Shown: positions 19,318-28,168 of the stretch, piece by piece | Layout of the letters: the number at the start of each line of letters is the position of its first letter | How positions within the stretch are numbered: position 1 is the first letter of the stretch | Source of the DNA: Gillisia sp. Hel1_33_143 | GTDB lineage: Bacteria > Bacteroidota > Bacteroidia > Flavobacteriales > Flavobacteriaceae | NCBI RefSeq assembly: GCF_900104765.1 | Contig: NZ_LT629737.1 | Location: forward strand, 1,116,001-1,180,000 | Reading direction: 5' to 3' | DNA length: 64,000 nucleotides | The notes under the pieces: model-generated | What the model was told of the DNA's origin: nothing | Seen by the model: only the letters and a program-made list of their open reading frames with translations | The model's database searches: none | Translations under genes and position numbers: made by a program

Positions 19318-20091
19318 ATGAAAATTATATCTTATAATGTTAACGGGGTTAGAGCGGCTATTAGAAAAGGGTTTATAGAATGGTTACAGCAAGCCAATCC
19401 AGATATTATTTGTTTACAAGAGATAAAAGCTAATCCAGATCAATTTGATGCGACACCTTTTGAAGAGATAGGATATAAATACCATTATTGGTATCCTGCT
19501 CAAAAGAAAGGATATAGCGGGGTGGCTATCTTGAGTAAATATGAGCCTAATAAGGTGGAATATGGTACAGGAATAGATTACATGGATTTTGAAGGGAGAA
19601 ATATAAGAGCAGATTTTGATGGATTTTCTGTGATGAGTCTTTATTTACCCTCAGGAACTAATATTGCTAGATTAGAACATAAACTACAATATATGGCAGA
19701 TTTTCAGGTTTATATTAATGAGCTAAAAAAGGAACTACCAAATTTAGTAATCTGTGGCGACTATAACATTTGCCATGAAGCCATAGACATTCATGATCCT
19801 GTAAGACTTAAGAACACTTCCGGTTTTTTGCCAATAGAGCGAGAGTGGATAGATGGTTTTATGAAAAACGGATTTATTGATTCGTTCAGGCACTTTAATC
19901 AAGAGTCAGATCAATACTCATGGTGGAGCTATAGAGCAAATGCCCGAGCTAATAACAAAGGATGGAGAATAGATTATAACTTGGTGTCCCAGCCTTTAAA
20001 AGATAAATTAAAACGAGCAGTGATCCTGCCAGAAGCCAAACATAGCGATCATTGTCCGATCTTAGTTGAATTAGAATATCCTTCAAATTAG
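19318..20091 (+). CDS. xth: Exodeoxyribonuclease III (AP endonuclease)
   Basis: A 257-residue Mg-dependent DNA repair nuclease that cuts at abasic sites and trims 3' ends in base-excision repair. Family motifs: SYNVNGVRAA at the start, the metal-binding Glu in CLQEIKA near residue 37, the catalytic Asp and Asn in CGDYNICHEAIDIHDP near residue 147, and SDHCPILVELE at the C-terminus with the catalytic Asp-His pair. Length is the norm for ExoA/Xth. An OmpA-like gene starts five bases after the stop, so the two form an operon despite unrelated roles. Confidence 0.94.
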   Translation: MKIISYNVNGVRAAIRKGFIEWLQQANPDIICLQEIKANPDQFDATPFEEIGYKYHYWYPAQKKGYSGVAILSKYEPNKVEYGTGIDYMDFEGRNIRADFDGFSVMSLYLPSGTNIARLEHKLQYMADFQVYINELKKELPNLVICGDYNICHEAIDIHDPVRLKNTSGFLPIEREWIDGFMKNGFIDSFRHFNQESDQYSWWSYRANARANNKGWRIDYNLVSQPLKDKLKRAVILPEAKHSDHCPILVELEYPSN

Positions 20092-20096
20092 TTAAT

Positions 20097-21053
20097 ATGA
20101 TAAAAAAGTTCATTTTCCTAAGTCTGCTATGTGGGCTTTCTCTTACCTCTTGTGTATCTTCAAAAGTTCACAAAGATCTTCAGTCACAATACGATGCATC
20201 TCAGGCAAAGAATAAAAAGCTTTCCGAAGATCTTAAGGCTACAAAATCTAAATATGATGGCGAGCTCAATGTAGCACGTGCAGATTTTAATAAGCTTTCT
20301 TCAGATAGAGACCTTCTAAAAAGAGAGTTGGATCTATTAAATGAGAACTATGAGAACCTAAAGAAATCTTATGATGCTTTAGATGCAAATAGTTCTAGTG
20401 CACTTTCTGAAAATTCTAAAAGAAACAGAGAGCTTTTATTAGCTTTAGAAGAAAAGGAGAGAAAATTAGCTACAGAGCAAGATCGATTAACTAAACTTCA
20501 AAAAGATCTAAACTCAAGATCTAAGAGAATTGAGGAGCTTGAAGGTTTGATAGCTGCCAAGGATGCTAAAATGAATGCGCTAAAAACAGCTGTTTCCAAC
20601 GCGCTTACCAATTTTGAAGGGAAAGGGCTTACCGTAGAGCAACGTGATGGGAAGGTGTATGTTTCTATGGAAAATAAATTGCTTTTTAGCTCTGGGAGTT
20701 GGACTGTAAATTCTGAAGGTAAGAAAGCCGTGCAGCAATTAGGTAGTGTGCTGGGTCAAAATCCAGATATAGCGGTACTAATAGAAGGGCATACAGATAA
20801 TGTACCTTATGGAGGCAGTGGGCAACTTACAGATAACTGGGATCTTTCTACAAAAAGGGCTACTACAATAGTTCAGATCTTAAGAGAGAATTCTAAAATA
20901 GACCCACAAAATTTAACCGCAGCAGGACGTGGAGAATTTGCTCCTGTTACAAGTAATTCTACAGCAGAAGGAAAAGCTAAGAATAGAAGAATAGAAGTTA
21001 TACTTACTCCAAAATTAGACGAAATAAGCAAAATGTTGCAAGAGGTAGATTAA
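20097..21053 (+). CDS. OmpA-family peptidoglycan-binding lipoprotein
   Basis: A 318-residue outer-membrane lipoprotein. The signal peptide ends in a lipobox LTSC (Cys19), residues 25-160 form a long coiled coil, and residues 190-310 are an OmpA C-like domain with the peptidoglycan-contact motif IEGHTDNVPYGG and the paired ENWDLST-type segment (DNWDLSTKRATTIVQ). It probably ties the outer membrane to the wall, with the coiled coil spanning the gap, in the way of Pal-like proteins. Cotranscribed with xth. Confidence 0.9.
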   Translation: MIKKFIFLSLLCGLSLTSCVSSKVHKDLQSQYDASQAKNKKLSEDLKATKSKYDGELNVARADFNKLSSDRDLLKRELDLLNENYENLKKSYDALDANSSSALSENSKRNRELLLALEEKERKLATEQDRLTKLQKDLNSRSKRIEELEGLIAAKDAKMNALKTAVSNALTNFEGKGLTVEQRDGKVYVSMENKLLFSSGSWTVNSEGKKAVQQLGSVLGQNPDIAVLIEGHTDNVPYGGSGQLTDNWDLSTKRATTIVQILRENSKIDPQNLTAAGRGEFAPVTSNSTAEGKAKNRRIEVILTPKLDEISKMLQEVD

Positions 21054-21097
21054 GCTCTAGTGCACGCTTATCAAGGTTTCTTATTAAATTTAAACAA

Positions 21098-22132
21098 ATG
21101 AAATATACCAAGCTTCCACAATCAAACATTCAGGTAAGTAAGATATGTTTAGGCTCCATGACTTGGGGACAGCAGAATACAGAAAGTGAAGGGCATGCGC
21201 AAATAGAGTATGCCTTAGATCAAGGAGTTAATTTTATAGATACCGCAGAGATGTATTCTATTCCTTCCAGAAAGGAAACTCAGGGTAGCACAGAAAAGAT
21301 TATTGGATCCTGGTTTAAAAAGACCGGGAATAGAGATAAAGTGGTATTAGCTACTAAAGTTGCAGGTCCAAATCCATCAATGTCTTACATTAGGCCGAAA
21401 CTTGGATTTAGCAAAGAAGCACTAAATGAGGCGGTGAACAAGAGTTTAGATCGTTTACAAACAGATTATATAGATCTATATCAATTGCATTGGCCGGAGC
21501 GTAATTCTAATTTCTTTGGGCAACGCGGATATAAAAGAGAGAAAGACGATGCTTGGGAAGATAATTTTCATGAGATTTTGGTTAATCTAGATGAATTGAT
21601 TAAAGATGGAAAGATCAGAAAGATTGGGCTATCTAATGAGACTCCATACGGGGTGATGCGCTGTGTTGAGGAATCTAGAAAAGGCCTGCCTGCAATAAGT
21701 ACTGTTCAAAATCCATATAGTTTATTAAATAGAAAAGATGAGATTGGCTTAACAGAGATTTATCATAGAGAAGATATTGGGCTTTTACCATACTCTCCAC
21801 TTGGAATGGGAACTTTAAGTGGAAAATATTTAAAAGGAACTCCAAGCAATACAAGATTAGAACTTTTTCCTCAGTACAAAAGATATTCTAATAATAAAGC
21901 TATCGAGGCCACTGAGAAATATCTTCAAATTGCAGAAAAGCACGGCCTTAGTTTAACTCAAATGGCTTTGGCCTTTATAGAAAAGCAAGCCTTTGTTACA
22001 AGTACAATTATTGGCGCTACGACTATGGACCAGCTTAAAGAAAATATTAGCTCTATACACGTAGATCTTTCCGAAGAGATAATTAATGAGATAGAGGCGG
22101 TACAGGAATTAATTCCTAATCCTGCTCCTTAA
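21098..22132 (+). CDS. Aldo/keto reductase, Tas-like
   Basis: A 344-residue NADPH-dependent oxidoreductase with the (beta/alpha)8 fold. The catalytic Asp-Tyr pair is in FIDTAEMYS near residue 47, Lys in ATKVAGP near residue 85, and His in YQLHWPER near residue 125. The segments AEMYSIPSRKETQGSTE and GSMTWGQQNTE closely follow E. coli Tas, a protein found as a suppressor of tyrosine auxotrophy, whose natural substrate is not settled. The 3' end overlaps the convergent M23 peptidase gene by four bases. Confidence 0.9.
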   Translation: MKYTKLPQSNIQVSKICLGSMTWGQQNTESEGHAQIEYALDQGVNFIDTAEMYSIPSRKETQGSTEKIIGSWFKKTGNRDKVVLATKVAGPNPSMSYIRPKLGFSKEALNEAVNKSLDRLQTDYIDLYQLHWPERNSNFFGQRGYKREKDDAWEDNFHEILVNLDELIKDGKIRKIGLSNETPYGVMRCVEESRKGLPAISTVQNPYSLLNRKDEIGLTEIYHREDIGLLPYSPLGMGTLSGKYLKGTPSNTRLELFPQYKRYSNNKAIEATEKYLQIAEKHGLSLTQMALAFIEKQAFVTSTIIGATTMDQLKENISSIHVDLSEEIINEIEAVQELIPNPAP

Positions 22133-23262
22133 TTTAGGGGAGTTGCTAATGAAGAGTGAAGAAAGGAGGTATTCTTAGAGGACGTTGCCTTTATGTGATA
22201 CCATTCTGAAGATCTTCCTAAGATCTGAATGGTATCTCCTTGCGCTAATTTTTGTATGATTTCTGAATTTTTTACAGAATTAGAATTGCGAAGATTCGCA
22301 TTTCTTGTTACTAATCCATTCAAATGATTTGGATAGAAATTTTCATTATTCAGTGGCTTTACATCATTCTGTTTAATAAAATGATAGGGATTAATTGCTC
22401 CCCGGTTGCTACGATAAATACCAAAATGCAGGTGAGGTGGTGTGGTTCTGGCATTACCGGTATTTCCCACAAATCCTAAAGTGTCTCCAGCCTTTACTTG
22501 GTTTTTATTAATAGAAGCAATACTGTCTAAATGCGCATAATATAAAGATTGACTTCTTTTTAGATCTCTCAACCAAACCTGTTTTCCACCTAATCCTTTT
22601 TCGCCCATGTAGGTTATTCGGCCTGCGGTGCTGGCAATTACAGGTGTACCTCTTTTAGCAAAAATATCAACCCCTTCATGAGCTCTTTTTCCACCATCTC
22701 TTTGGGCACCCCAAAAACTTTGTGCGTCCCGATTCTTACCACCAGCCACAGGAAATAGGTATGCTGGAGATCTATTTATTTTTATGTTGAAATAGGAGCC
22801 AGCATCTATCTCTGGTTGAATAATCACCTTGTAAAGCTTATCTTCAGCAATTTCTAATTGAAGTTTTTGCTTCCCGAATTCTGAACCTATTATATTCTTA
22901 AACCCTGAAGTTTCTAATGTGAATATATCGATGAAAGCAAGGGATGAGGTAGAATCTAGCTTAACTTCAACAGAGAGTAAATCTCCTCGATGCAATTCTA
23001 TTAAATAAGAATATACAGAAAAGCTCTTCGGAAAAAATCTTCCAGATTCCTGATAGGGGAGATCTATCGCCACGCTATCATAAACCAATGCTTTTTGCTT
23101 CTCATTTTCCCAGATCTTAAAAATATCATCATTAATATATAGATCTCTTTTATAAATTTCTTGGGCAGAAGAATGAGTGAGTAGGTCTTTAGCTTTATTA
23201 ATTTTAGAGCAGCTTGCCAGCACCAAAATCAAAAAGAATAAAAATAAGATCCTATCGTTCAT
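22129..23262 (-). CDS. M23-family peptidoglycan endopeptidase lipoprotein with SH3-like tail
   Basis: A 377-residue lipoprotein: signal peptide with lipobox LASC near residue 18, a beta-rich domain to about residue 170, the LytM/M23 domain with zinc ligands HEGVDIF near residue 196 and PHLHFGIY near residue 276, and an SH3-like C-terminus (GDTIQILGRSSEWYHIK). All M23 zinc residues are present, so it should cut peptide cross-links in the wall at the periplasmic side. It may remodel the wall for growth or surface machines. The next gene upstream, radA, is 42 bases away on the same strand. Confidence 0.88.
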   Translation of the reverse strand: MNDRILFLFFLILVLASCSKINKAKDLLTHSSAQEIYKRDLYINDDIFKIWENEKQKALVYDSVAIDLPYQESGRFFPKSFSVYSYLIELHRGDLLSVEVKLDSTSSLAFIDIFTLETSGFKNIIGSEFGKQKLQLEIAEDKLYKVIIQPEIDAGSYFNIKINRSPAYLFPVAGGKNRDAQSFWGAQRDGGKRAHEGVDIFAKRGTPVIASTAGRITYMGEKGLGGKQVWLRDLKRSQSLYYAHLDSIASINKNQVKAGDTLGFVGNTGNARTTPPHLHFGIYRSNRGAINPYHFIKQNDVKPLNNENFYPNHLNGLVTRNANLRNSNSVKNSEIIQKLAQGDTIQILGRSSEWYHIKATSSKNTSFLHSSLATPLN

Positions 23263-23304
23263 TAACTAAAATTTTGGAATGAAAATGCAGTAATTATGCC
23301 AGAC

Positions 23305-24669
23305 TTAACTGAATAGAAAGCTTACCACATCTTCAATTCTCGAAACTTTTTGAACTTTTATACCGTAGTTGTTGTTTGGAAGCTTGGATTGTTTTGAGAT
23401 CATAATGGTGGAGAATCCCAGTTTTTCTGCTTCCAGAATGCGTTGCTCTGCACGTGGTACTGGCCTTATTTCTCCGGCAAGACCTACTTCAGCCGCAAAA
23501 CAAATATCTTTTTCTATGGCTACATCTTCGTTAGAAGATAAAATTGCAGCAATAACAGCGAGGTCTATAGCAGGATCATCCACAGAAATTCCCCCGGTAA
23601 CATTTAAGAATACATCTTTTGCACCTAATCTAAATCCAGCTCGCTTTTCCAGAACAGCCAGAAGCATGTTCAATCTTTTAGCATTATAACCTGTGGTAGA
23701 ACGCTGAGGTGTTCCATAAACCGCTGAACTTACCAAAGCTTGTATCTCAATCATTAAAGGTCTCATTCCTTCCAGAGTAGAAGCAATGGCGGTACCACTA
23801 AGACCTTCTTCATTTTTAGAGATAAGGATCTCAGATGGGTTAGCTACCTCCCTAAGTCCGCTTCCTTGCATTTCATAAATTCCAAGTTCATGGGTAGATC
23901 CAAATCTGTTCTTATGAGCTCTTAAAATCCTGTACACATGATTTCTGTCTCCTTCAAACTGCAAAACAGTATCTACCATATGTTCCAGCACCTTTGGCCC
24001 GGCAATACTACCTTCTTTGGTAATATGTCCAATAAGTATAACAGGCACTCCGGTTTCTTTAGCGAATTTAATAAGCTCTGCCGTACATTCTCTAACTTGG
24101 GAGATACTTCCCGGAGAACTTTCTATATAATCGCTATGAAGCGTTTGTATGGAATCTATAATAACTATTTCCGGCTGTAACTCTTCTATCTGTTTAAAGA
24201 TATTCTGAGTTTTGGTCTCTGTGAGTATATAACAATTTGCCGGCTCTGGATTGATTCTTTCTGCACGCATTTTTATTTGCTGCTGACTTTCTTCTCCAGA
24301 GACATATAGGGTTTTATGAGGCAGATGTAACGATATTTGTAAGAGCAGGGTGCTTTTTCCAATTCCGGGTTCCCCACCAAGTAAGGTAAGTGATCCTGGT
24401 ACAATTCCTCCTCCTAAAACCCGGTTAAGTTCAGCGTTACGTGTATCTAACCGGGGTACTTTAGAATATTCTATTTCTGCAATCTTTAATGGCTTAGCAG
24501 TTCTTTTAACTTCTCTAGTAGCTTGAGGTTTCCAATCTTTTTGATCTGGCTTTTGTACAACTTCTTCAACTAAAGTATTCCATTCTTTACAGGAAGTGCA
24601 TTGGCCTTGCCATTTGGAATGTTGTGCACCGCAATTCTGACAATAAAAGGTAGTTTTAGTCTTAGCCAT
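23305..24669 (-). CDS. radA: DNA repair protein RadA
   Basis: A 454-residue RecA-like ATPase that helps branch migration in recombination. The N-terminal zinc finger CQNCGAQ...GQCTSC is at residues 9-31, Walker A GGEPGIGKST near residue 98, Walker B EIVIIDSIQT near residue 170, the RadA-specific KNRFG motif near residue 255, and a Lon-protease-like domain at the C-terminus (EVGLAGEIRPV). Every expected domain is complete. It lies at the end of a five-gene minus-strand run starting with panC. Confidence 0.96.
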   Translation of the reverse strand: MAKTKTTFYCQNCGAQHSKWQGQCTSCKEWNTLVEEVVQKPDQKDWKPQATREVKRTAKPLKIAEIEYSKVPRLDTRNAELNRVLGGGIVPGSLTLLGGEPGIGKSTLLLQISLHLPHKTLYVSGEESQQQIKMRAERINPEPANCYILTETKTQNIFKQIEELQPEIVIIDSIQTLHSDYIESSPGSISQVRECTAELIKFAKETGVPVILIGHITKEGSIAGPKVLEHMVDTVLQFEGDRNHVYRILRAHKNRFGSTHELGIYEMQGSGLREVANPSEILISKNEEGLSGTAIASTLEGMRPLMIEIQALVSSAVYGTPQRSTTGYNAKRLNMLLAVLEKRAGFRLGAKDVFLNVTGGISVDDPAIDLAVIAAILSSNEDVAIEKDICFAAEVGLAGEIRPVPRAEQRILEAEKLGFSTIMISKQSKLPNNNYGIKVQKVSRIEDVVSFLFS

Positions 24670-24703
24670 AGAAATGATAACAGAATTTAATTTTTAACAG
24701 GGA

Positions 24704-25849
24704 TTAATACCCAAAGTCTTTTTTGATCTGATCTGCCTTATCTAGCATATAATCTACCGTTAAAAAAGAGATAGGCTTTTGGCCATACCCTTTTTGATAG
24801 TTTCTCATAGCTCTTTTCGGGTTTCCGGTTTCTTCATCATATCTAGCTTCAAAAAATGCCGCAAGCATAGTACCAGGATAATTTTTATCTGCTAGTTTAG
24901 AAAGTTTTTCAAGATCGTCCCATTTTTCGGTTTTTTCCATAGCCTTATAAACGGCCATCAAATCATTAAGCCTAATGGTTTTCTCTATTCTATAAAGCGT
25001 TTCAATATCCTCGTATTTTTCAACTAAATAATCATAAGAAGACACAGAGGTCTGCAAAAGTACGCGGTTATAATCTAAAATAGAAATTGGTCTGTAAACA
25101 TTAAATATTTGCTCTATTGCTTTTGGAATAGCATTTCCAACAAGCGAGTAATGAGTAGCATTTTCAAAATTGTCGAAATTATAGTGAAGTTGTTTGTTAT
25201 CTATTGCCTTCAGCTTTGTGTTAAAACTTAAGATCTCATCTTTTAAATTTGGAATATCTTCTGAAGAAGTTGTGAGATAATACCACACCGGAGTTTCAGT
25301 TTTACTTAGAGCGCTTACTACTCTTTCCTGCATCTCTGGGGCCAGATCTGGGCTTAGATTTATATAACCTTGAAATAATGGGCTTTCTTTTAAAAGATAG
25401 TAATTGATGAAATTGGATGTGAAATCATGTCCCATGGCTACCCTAAAAGGTACAGTTCTATAATTAGAGTCTAAGAAGGGCATAAGCTCCATTCCTATAA
25501 ATTCAAAAAAGGCAGCACCGGTATCTGAAGGTAAAAATGTTTTTTCATTATAGAAAGCATCGGCATTGCGTGTGTCTTGTTGATTTATTCCAACAACGAT
25601 CATTTCAGGAATATCTTCCCAATAGGAGTAATAATCAACATTTCCTGCAACAGGCTCAAACAGATAATCACCATCCAGAACTATAAGTACCGGATATGCT
25701 TTTTCTTTGTTTTGATCGTAATTTCTTGGGAGTTGAATTTTTAATTCACGGTCTTCCCCTAATTTAGAGGATTTGATTGTCTTGTAGATTGTTTGTGCTG
25801 AAAGTAGGGTTGGCATCAGCAGTACCAATAATAGTAGTTTTTTTAGCAT
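24704..25849 (-). CDS. Exported esterase-like alpha/beta protein lacking the nucleophile Ser
   Basis: A 381-residue protein with signal peptide (MLKKLLLLVLLMPTLLSAQ) and a Fes/esterase-D-like domain (residues 20-255): VLIVLDGDYLF, EMIVVGINQ and FQGYINLSPDLA segments are typical. The nucleophile elbow, usually GHSxGG, reads MGHDFTSNF, so position 142 is Asp, not Ser, while the presumed catalytic His (ATHYSL, His233) remains. Residues 265-380 form an alpha-helical, TPR-like tail. Either it is a non-catalytic binding protein or it uses other chemistry. It is 34 bases after the flippase-like gene and ahead of radA. Confidence 0.75.
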   Translation of the reverse strand: MLKKLLLLVLLMPTLLSAQTIYKTIKSSKLGEDRELKIQLPRNYDQNKEKAYPVLIVLDGDYLFEPVAGNVDYYSYWEDIPEMIVVGINQQDTRNADAFYNEKTFLPSDTGAAFFEFIGMELMPFLDSNYRTVPFRVAMGHDFTSNFINYYLLKESPLFQGYINLSPDLAPEMQERVVSALSKTETPVWYYLTTSSEDIPNLKDEILSFNTKLKAIDNKQLHYNFDNFENATHYSLVGNAIPKAIEQIFNVYRPISILDYNRVLLQTSVSSYDYLVEKYEDIETLYRIEKTIRLNDLMAVYKAMEKTEKWDDLEKLSKLADKNYPGTMLAAFFEARYDEETGNPKRAMRNYQKGYGQKPISFLTVDYMLDKADQIKKDFGY

Positions 25850-25884
25850 AGGTTAAGTTTAAAATACTGAACACAAGATACTTA

Positions 25885-26850
25885 TTATTTCTTACCATTT
25901 AAAATAGGAAGGAAGAGGAAAGAGAGTCCTCCAACTATCACAATTAAAAGGGTTTGTGTTCCCCATGCTATCCATCCAAAAGCCTCTCCATCTTGCTTAT
26001 CTATCCCAAAAAGCATCATACTCGCACCTATGGCAATGGGATAGACCCCAATTCCGCCGTTTGTTGCAGAAATAGCAAAAGATCCAACTACAAATGCTAC
26101 CATCACTATTCCAAAGGAGGTGTTGGCAAGTTCTGGAACGGTGAAAATGATCACATAGAACATGAGCACGTACATAATCCAAATAAATAAAGTGTGGAAT
26201 AGAAAACCCCACTTATTCTTCATTTTTAAGATGCTACGCATTCCTTCTAACAATCCTTTTGCGAAATTCTTAAATTTCACAAAGATGCCATGTTTAGATC
26301 TTTTTATAAGTTTAAGAGCGATCACCCCAAAAGCTAAGATTGCCAATAGAACTCCAAATGTAAGAATTGGGTTTATTTGATTGTTCTGAAAGTAGGCTAA
26401 AAGGTCATCGGTTTGCATGATCATGGCTATTCCAACCACTAATAATAGCATTATAAAATCTGCTATTCTCTCTGATATGATTGTACCGAAAACTTTTTCA
26501 AACGGAATATCTTCATAAGTAGAAAGACTTACTCCTCTTAAGATCTCTCCCGATCTAGGCACTCCAAAATTGGCCAGATAAGCTACCATTACCGCCATGA
26601 ACTGATTGGAGAATTTAGGCTTATAGCCCATAGGCTCTAAGAGATAGCTCCATCTATATGCTCTAGAGAGGTGAGATAACAAACCAAACAGCATAGAAAG
26701 TAGGATAAACCATGGGTTTGCAGCAGTAATATTGTCTAGAAGGTCTTGTCTTTCTTGAGGAGTGGCACTATTCAATGAGTACCAGATCAAAAAAACTCCC
26801 AGTGTTAGTGGGAGTATGATCTTTAAAATTTTTATGATAGATTTTTTCAA
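25885..26850 (-). CDS. Flippase-like membrane protein (LPG synthase transmembrane / UPF0104 family)
   Basis: A 321-residue polytopic protein of about eight helices, with the family marks GLLSHLSRAYRW near residue 60, NFGVPRSGEILRG near residue 95 and a Gly-rich NGGIGVYPIAIGASM near residue 265. It matches the transmembrane part of MprF-type proteins (flippase-like domain) without the synthase domain, so lipid movement is possible but the cargo is unknown. It starts four bases after panD ends and belongs to the panC-panD run. Confidence 0.85.
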   Translation of the reverse strand: MKKSIIKILKIILPLTLGVFLIWYSLNSATPQERQDLLDNITAANPWFILLSMLFGLLSHLSRAYRWSYLLEPMGYKPKFSNQFMAVMVAYLANFGVPRSGEILRGVSLSTYEDIPFEKVFGTIISERIADFIMLLLVVGIAMIMQTDDLLAYFQNNQINPILTFGVLLAILAFGVIALKLIKRSKHGIFVKFKNFAKGLLEGMRSILKMKNKWGFLFHTLFIWIMYVLMFYVIIFTVPELANTSFGIVMVAFVVGSFAISATNGGIGVYPIAIGASMMLFGIDKQDGEAFGWIAWGTQTLLIVIVGGLSFLFLPILNGKK

Positions 26851-26854
26851 GAAG

Positions 26855-27205
26855 TTAAATCAACAAATTATTTTCTTCATTTGGGAATACTAAAGAAGGC
26901 TTGAAAGATTTTGCTTCTTCAAACTCCATAATAGCATAGGTTATTAAAATTAAAATATCCCCTTGTGCAACTCTTCTTGCGGCGGCACCATTTAAAGTGA
27001 TCTCTCCAGAATTTCGTGGTCCCGGAATAGCATAGGTCTCAAGACGTTCCCCGTTGTTATTATTAACGATTTGAACTTTCTCCCCTTCAATTATATTTGC
27101 AGCATCCATAAGATCTTCATCTATGGTAATACTTCCAATATAATTAAGATCTGCCCCGGTACATTTTACGCGGTGTATTTTAGATTTTACTACGTGAACT
27201 TGCAT
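26855..27205 (-). CDS. panD: Aspartate 1-decarboxylase precursor
   Basis: Makes beta-alanine from aspartate for pantothenate synthesis. The 116-residue proenzyme has the self-cleavage site Gly24-Ser25 in NYIGSITID, which gives the pyruvoyl cofactor, and the conserved [16 protein letters not shown] segment. panC is directly upstream (10 bases), so both precursors of pantothenate joining are made from one mRNA. Confidence 0.95.
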   Translation of the reverse strand: MQVHVVKSKIHRVKCTGADLNYIGSITIDEDLMDAANIIEGEKVQIVNNNNGERLETYAIPGPRNSGEITLNGAAARRVAQGDILILITYAIMEFEEAKSFKPSLVFPNEENNLLI

Positions 27206-27215
27206 TGGTTTTAAT

Positions 27216-28067
27216 TTAATAATTGAGAGCTATATTATCTATAAGCCTTACATCTCCTGCGTACACAGCTATAAAGGCACGATATTGTGCTCCAGATACT
27301 TGTTTGTTTATGGTTTTTAACGTGTTGCTATCTGCAATTTCAAAATACTCTAACTTTAAAAATGAGTGAGAATTAAACTGCTTTTGCACCCATTCTGTTA
27401 TGTTCGAGGCATTTTCTGTGCCAAACTTTTCTTTAACCGTTTGAAGGATCTTGTATATGATAGCTGAATTTTCACGTTCTTGAGCCGTTAGTCGTTCATT
27501 TCTAGAACTCCTTGCTAAACCATTATTTTCCCTGTCTATTGGGCATCCAACTACATTTACGGGTAAATTGTGTTTCTCAGTAAGTTTTTTAATGATCTGA
27601 AATTGCTGATAATCTTTCTCACCAAAAAATGCCATATCTGGTTGTACCAGTTCAAATAGCTTTTTAACTACAGTTCCTACTCCGTTAAAATGTCCGGATC
27701 TAAATTTTCCTTCCATTTCAAATTCAAGTCCATCATATTCAAAATGTTCAGCCTTAACAGAATCTCCATATAATTCAGATGCATTTGGAGCAAATACAAT
27801 TACATTTAGATTTAATTCTTCTAAAAGAGCTACATCAGAATTTAATGTTCTGGGATAGTTTTGAAGATCTGAAGGATTATCAAATTGGGTTGGATTAATA
27901 AAAATACTCACCACAACTAGGTCACATTTTCTTGCTGCTTGTATCACCAAAGACAAATGTCCTTGATGTAAAGCACCCATGGTAGGCACGAATCCTATGG
28001 TAGTTTCGTTAGATTTAAATCCTGAAATTACCTGTTGTAAGGCGGCTTTCTCTTTAATTATCTGCAT
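27216..28067 (-). CDS. panC: Pantothenate synthetase
   Basis: Joins pantoate and beta-alanine with ATP. A 283-residue cytidylyltransferase-fold enzyme with the HIGH-like site [14 protein letters not shown] near residue 27, the [13 protein letters not shown] pantoate loop near residue 58, FGEKDYQQ near residue 148 and the KMSKS-like SSRNERL near residue 187. First gene of the panC-panD-flippase-like-esterase-like-radA run, with its own -7 element. Confidence 0.96.
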   Translation of the reverse strand: MQIIKEKAALQQVISGFKSNETTIGFVPTMGALHQGHLSLVIQAARKCDLVVVSIFINPTQFDNPSDLQNYPRTLNSDVALLEELNLNVIVFAPNASELYGDSVKAEHFEYDGLEFEMEGKFRSGHFNGVGTVVKKLFELVQPDMAFFGEKDYQQFQIIKKLTEKHNLPVNVVGCPIDRENNGLARSSRNERLTAQERENSAIIYKILQTVKEKFGTENASNITEWVQKQFNSHSFLKLEYFEIADSNTLKTINKQVSGAQYRAFIAVYAGDVRLIDNIALNY

Positions 28068-28090
28068 TTTGTTGTAAAATTAACAGCGTG

Positions 28091-28098
28091 CAAACTTA
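28091..28098 (-). promoter_or_regulatory. -7 element of panC
   Basis: On the minus strand this reads TAagTTTG, a perfect TAnnTTTG, 23 bases before the panC ATG at 28067. No clear -33 TTTG was found at the usual distance. Confidence 0.55.
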
Positions 28099-28129
28099 AT
28101 ATAATACTAGCAAACTGCATAAAATTTTG

Positions 28130-28137
28130 TAATTTTG
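28130..28137 (+). promoter_or_regulatory. -7 element of the GT5-like / DUF4270 / glmS operon
   Basis: TAatTTTG, a perfect TAnnTTTG, lies 31 bases before the ATG at 28169 and 31 bases from the panC box on the other strand, so the two operons share one divergent promoter region. Confidence 0.6.
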
Positions 28138-28168
28138 CGTGTTTTTTATTCGCAAAAGCAAAAAATTT

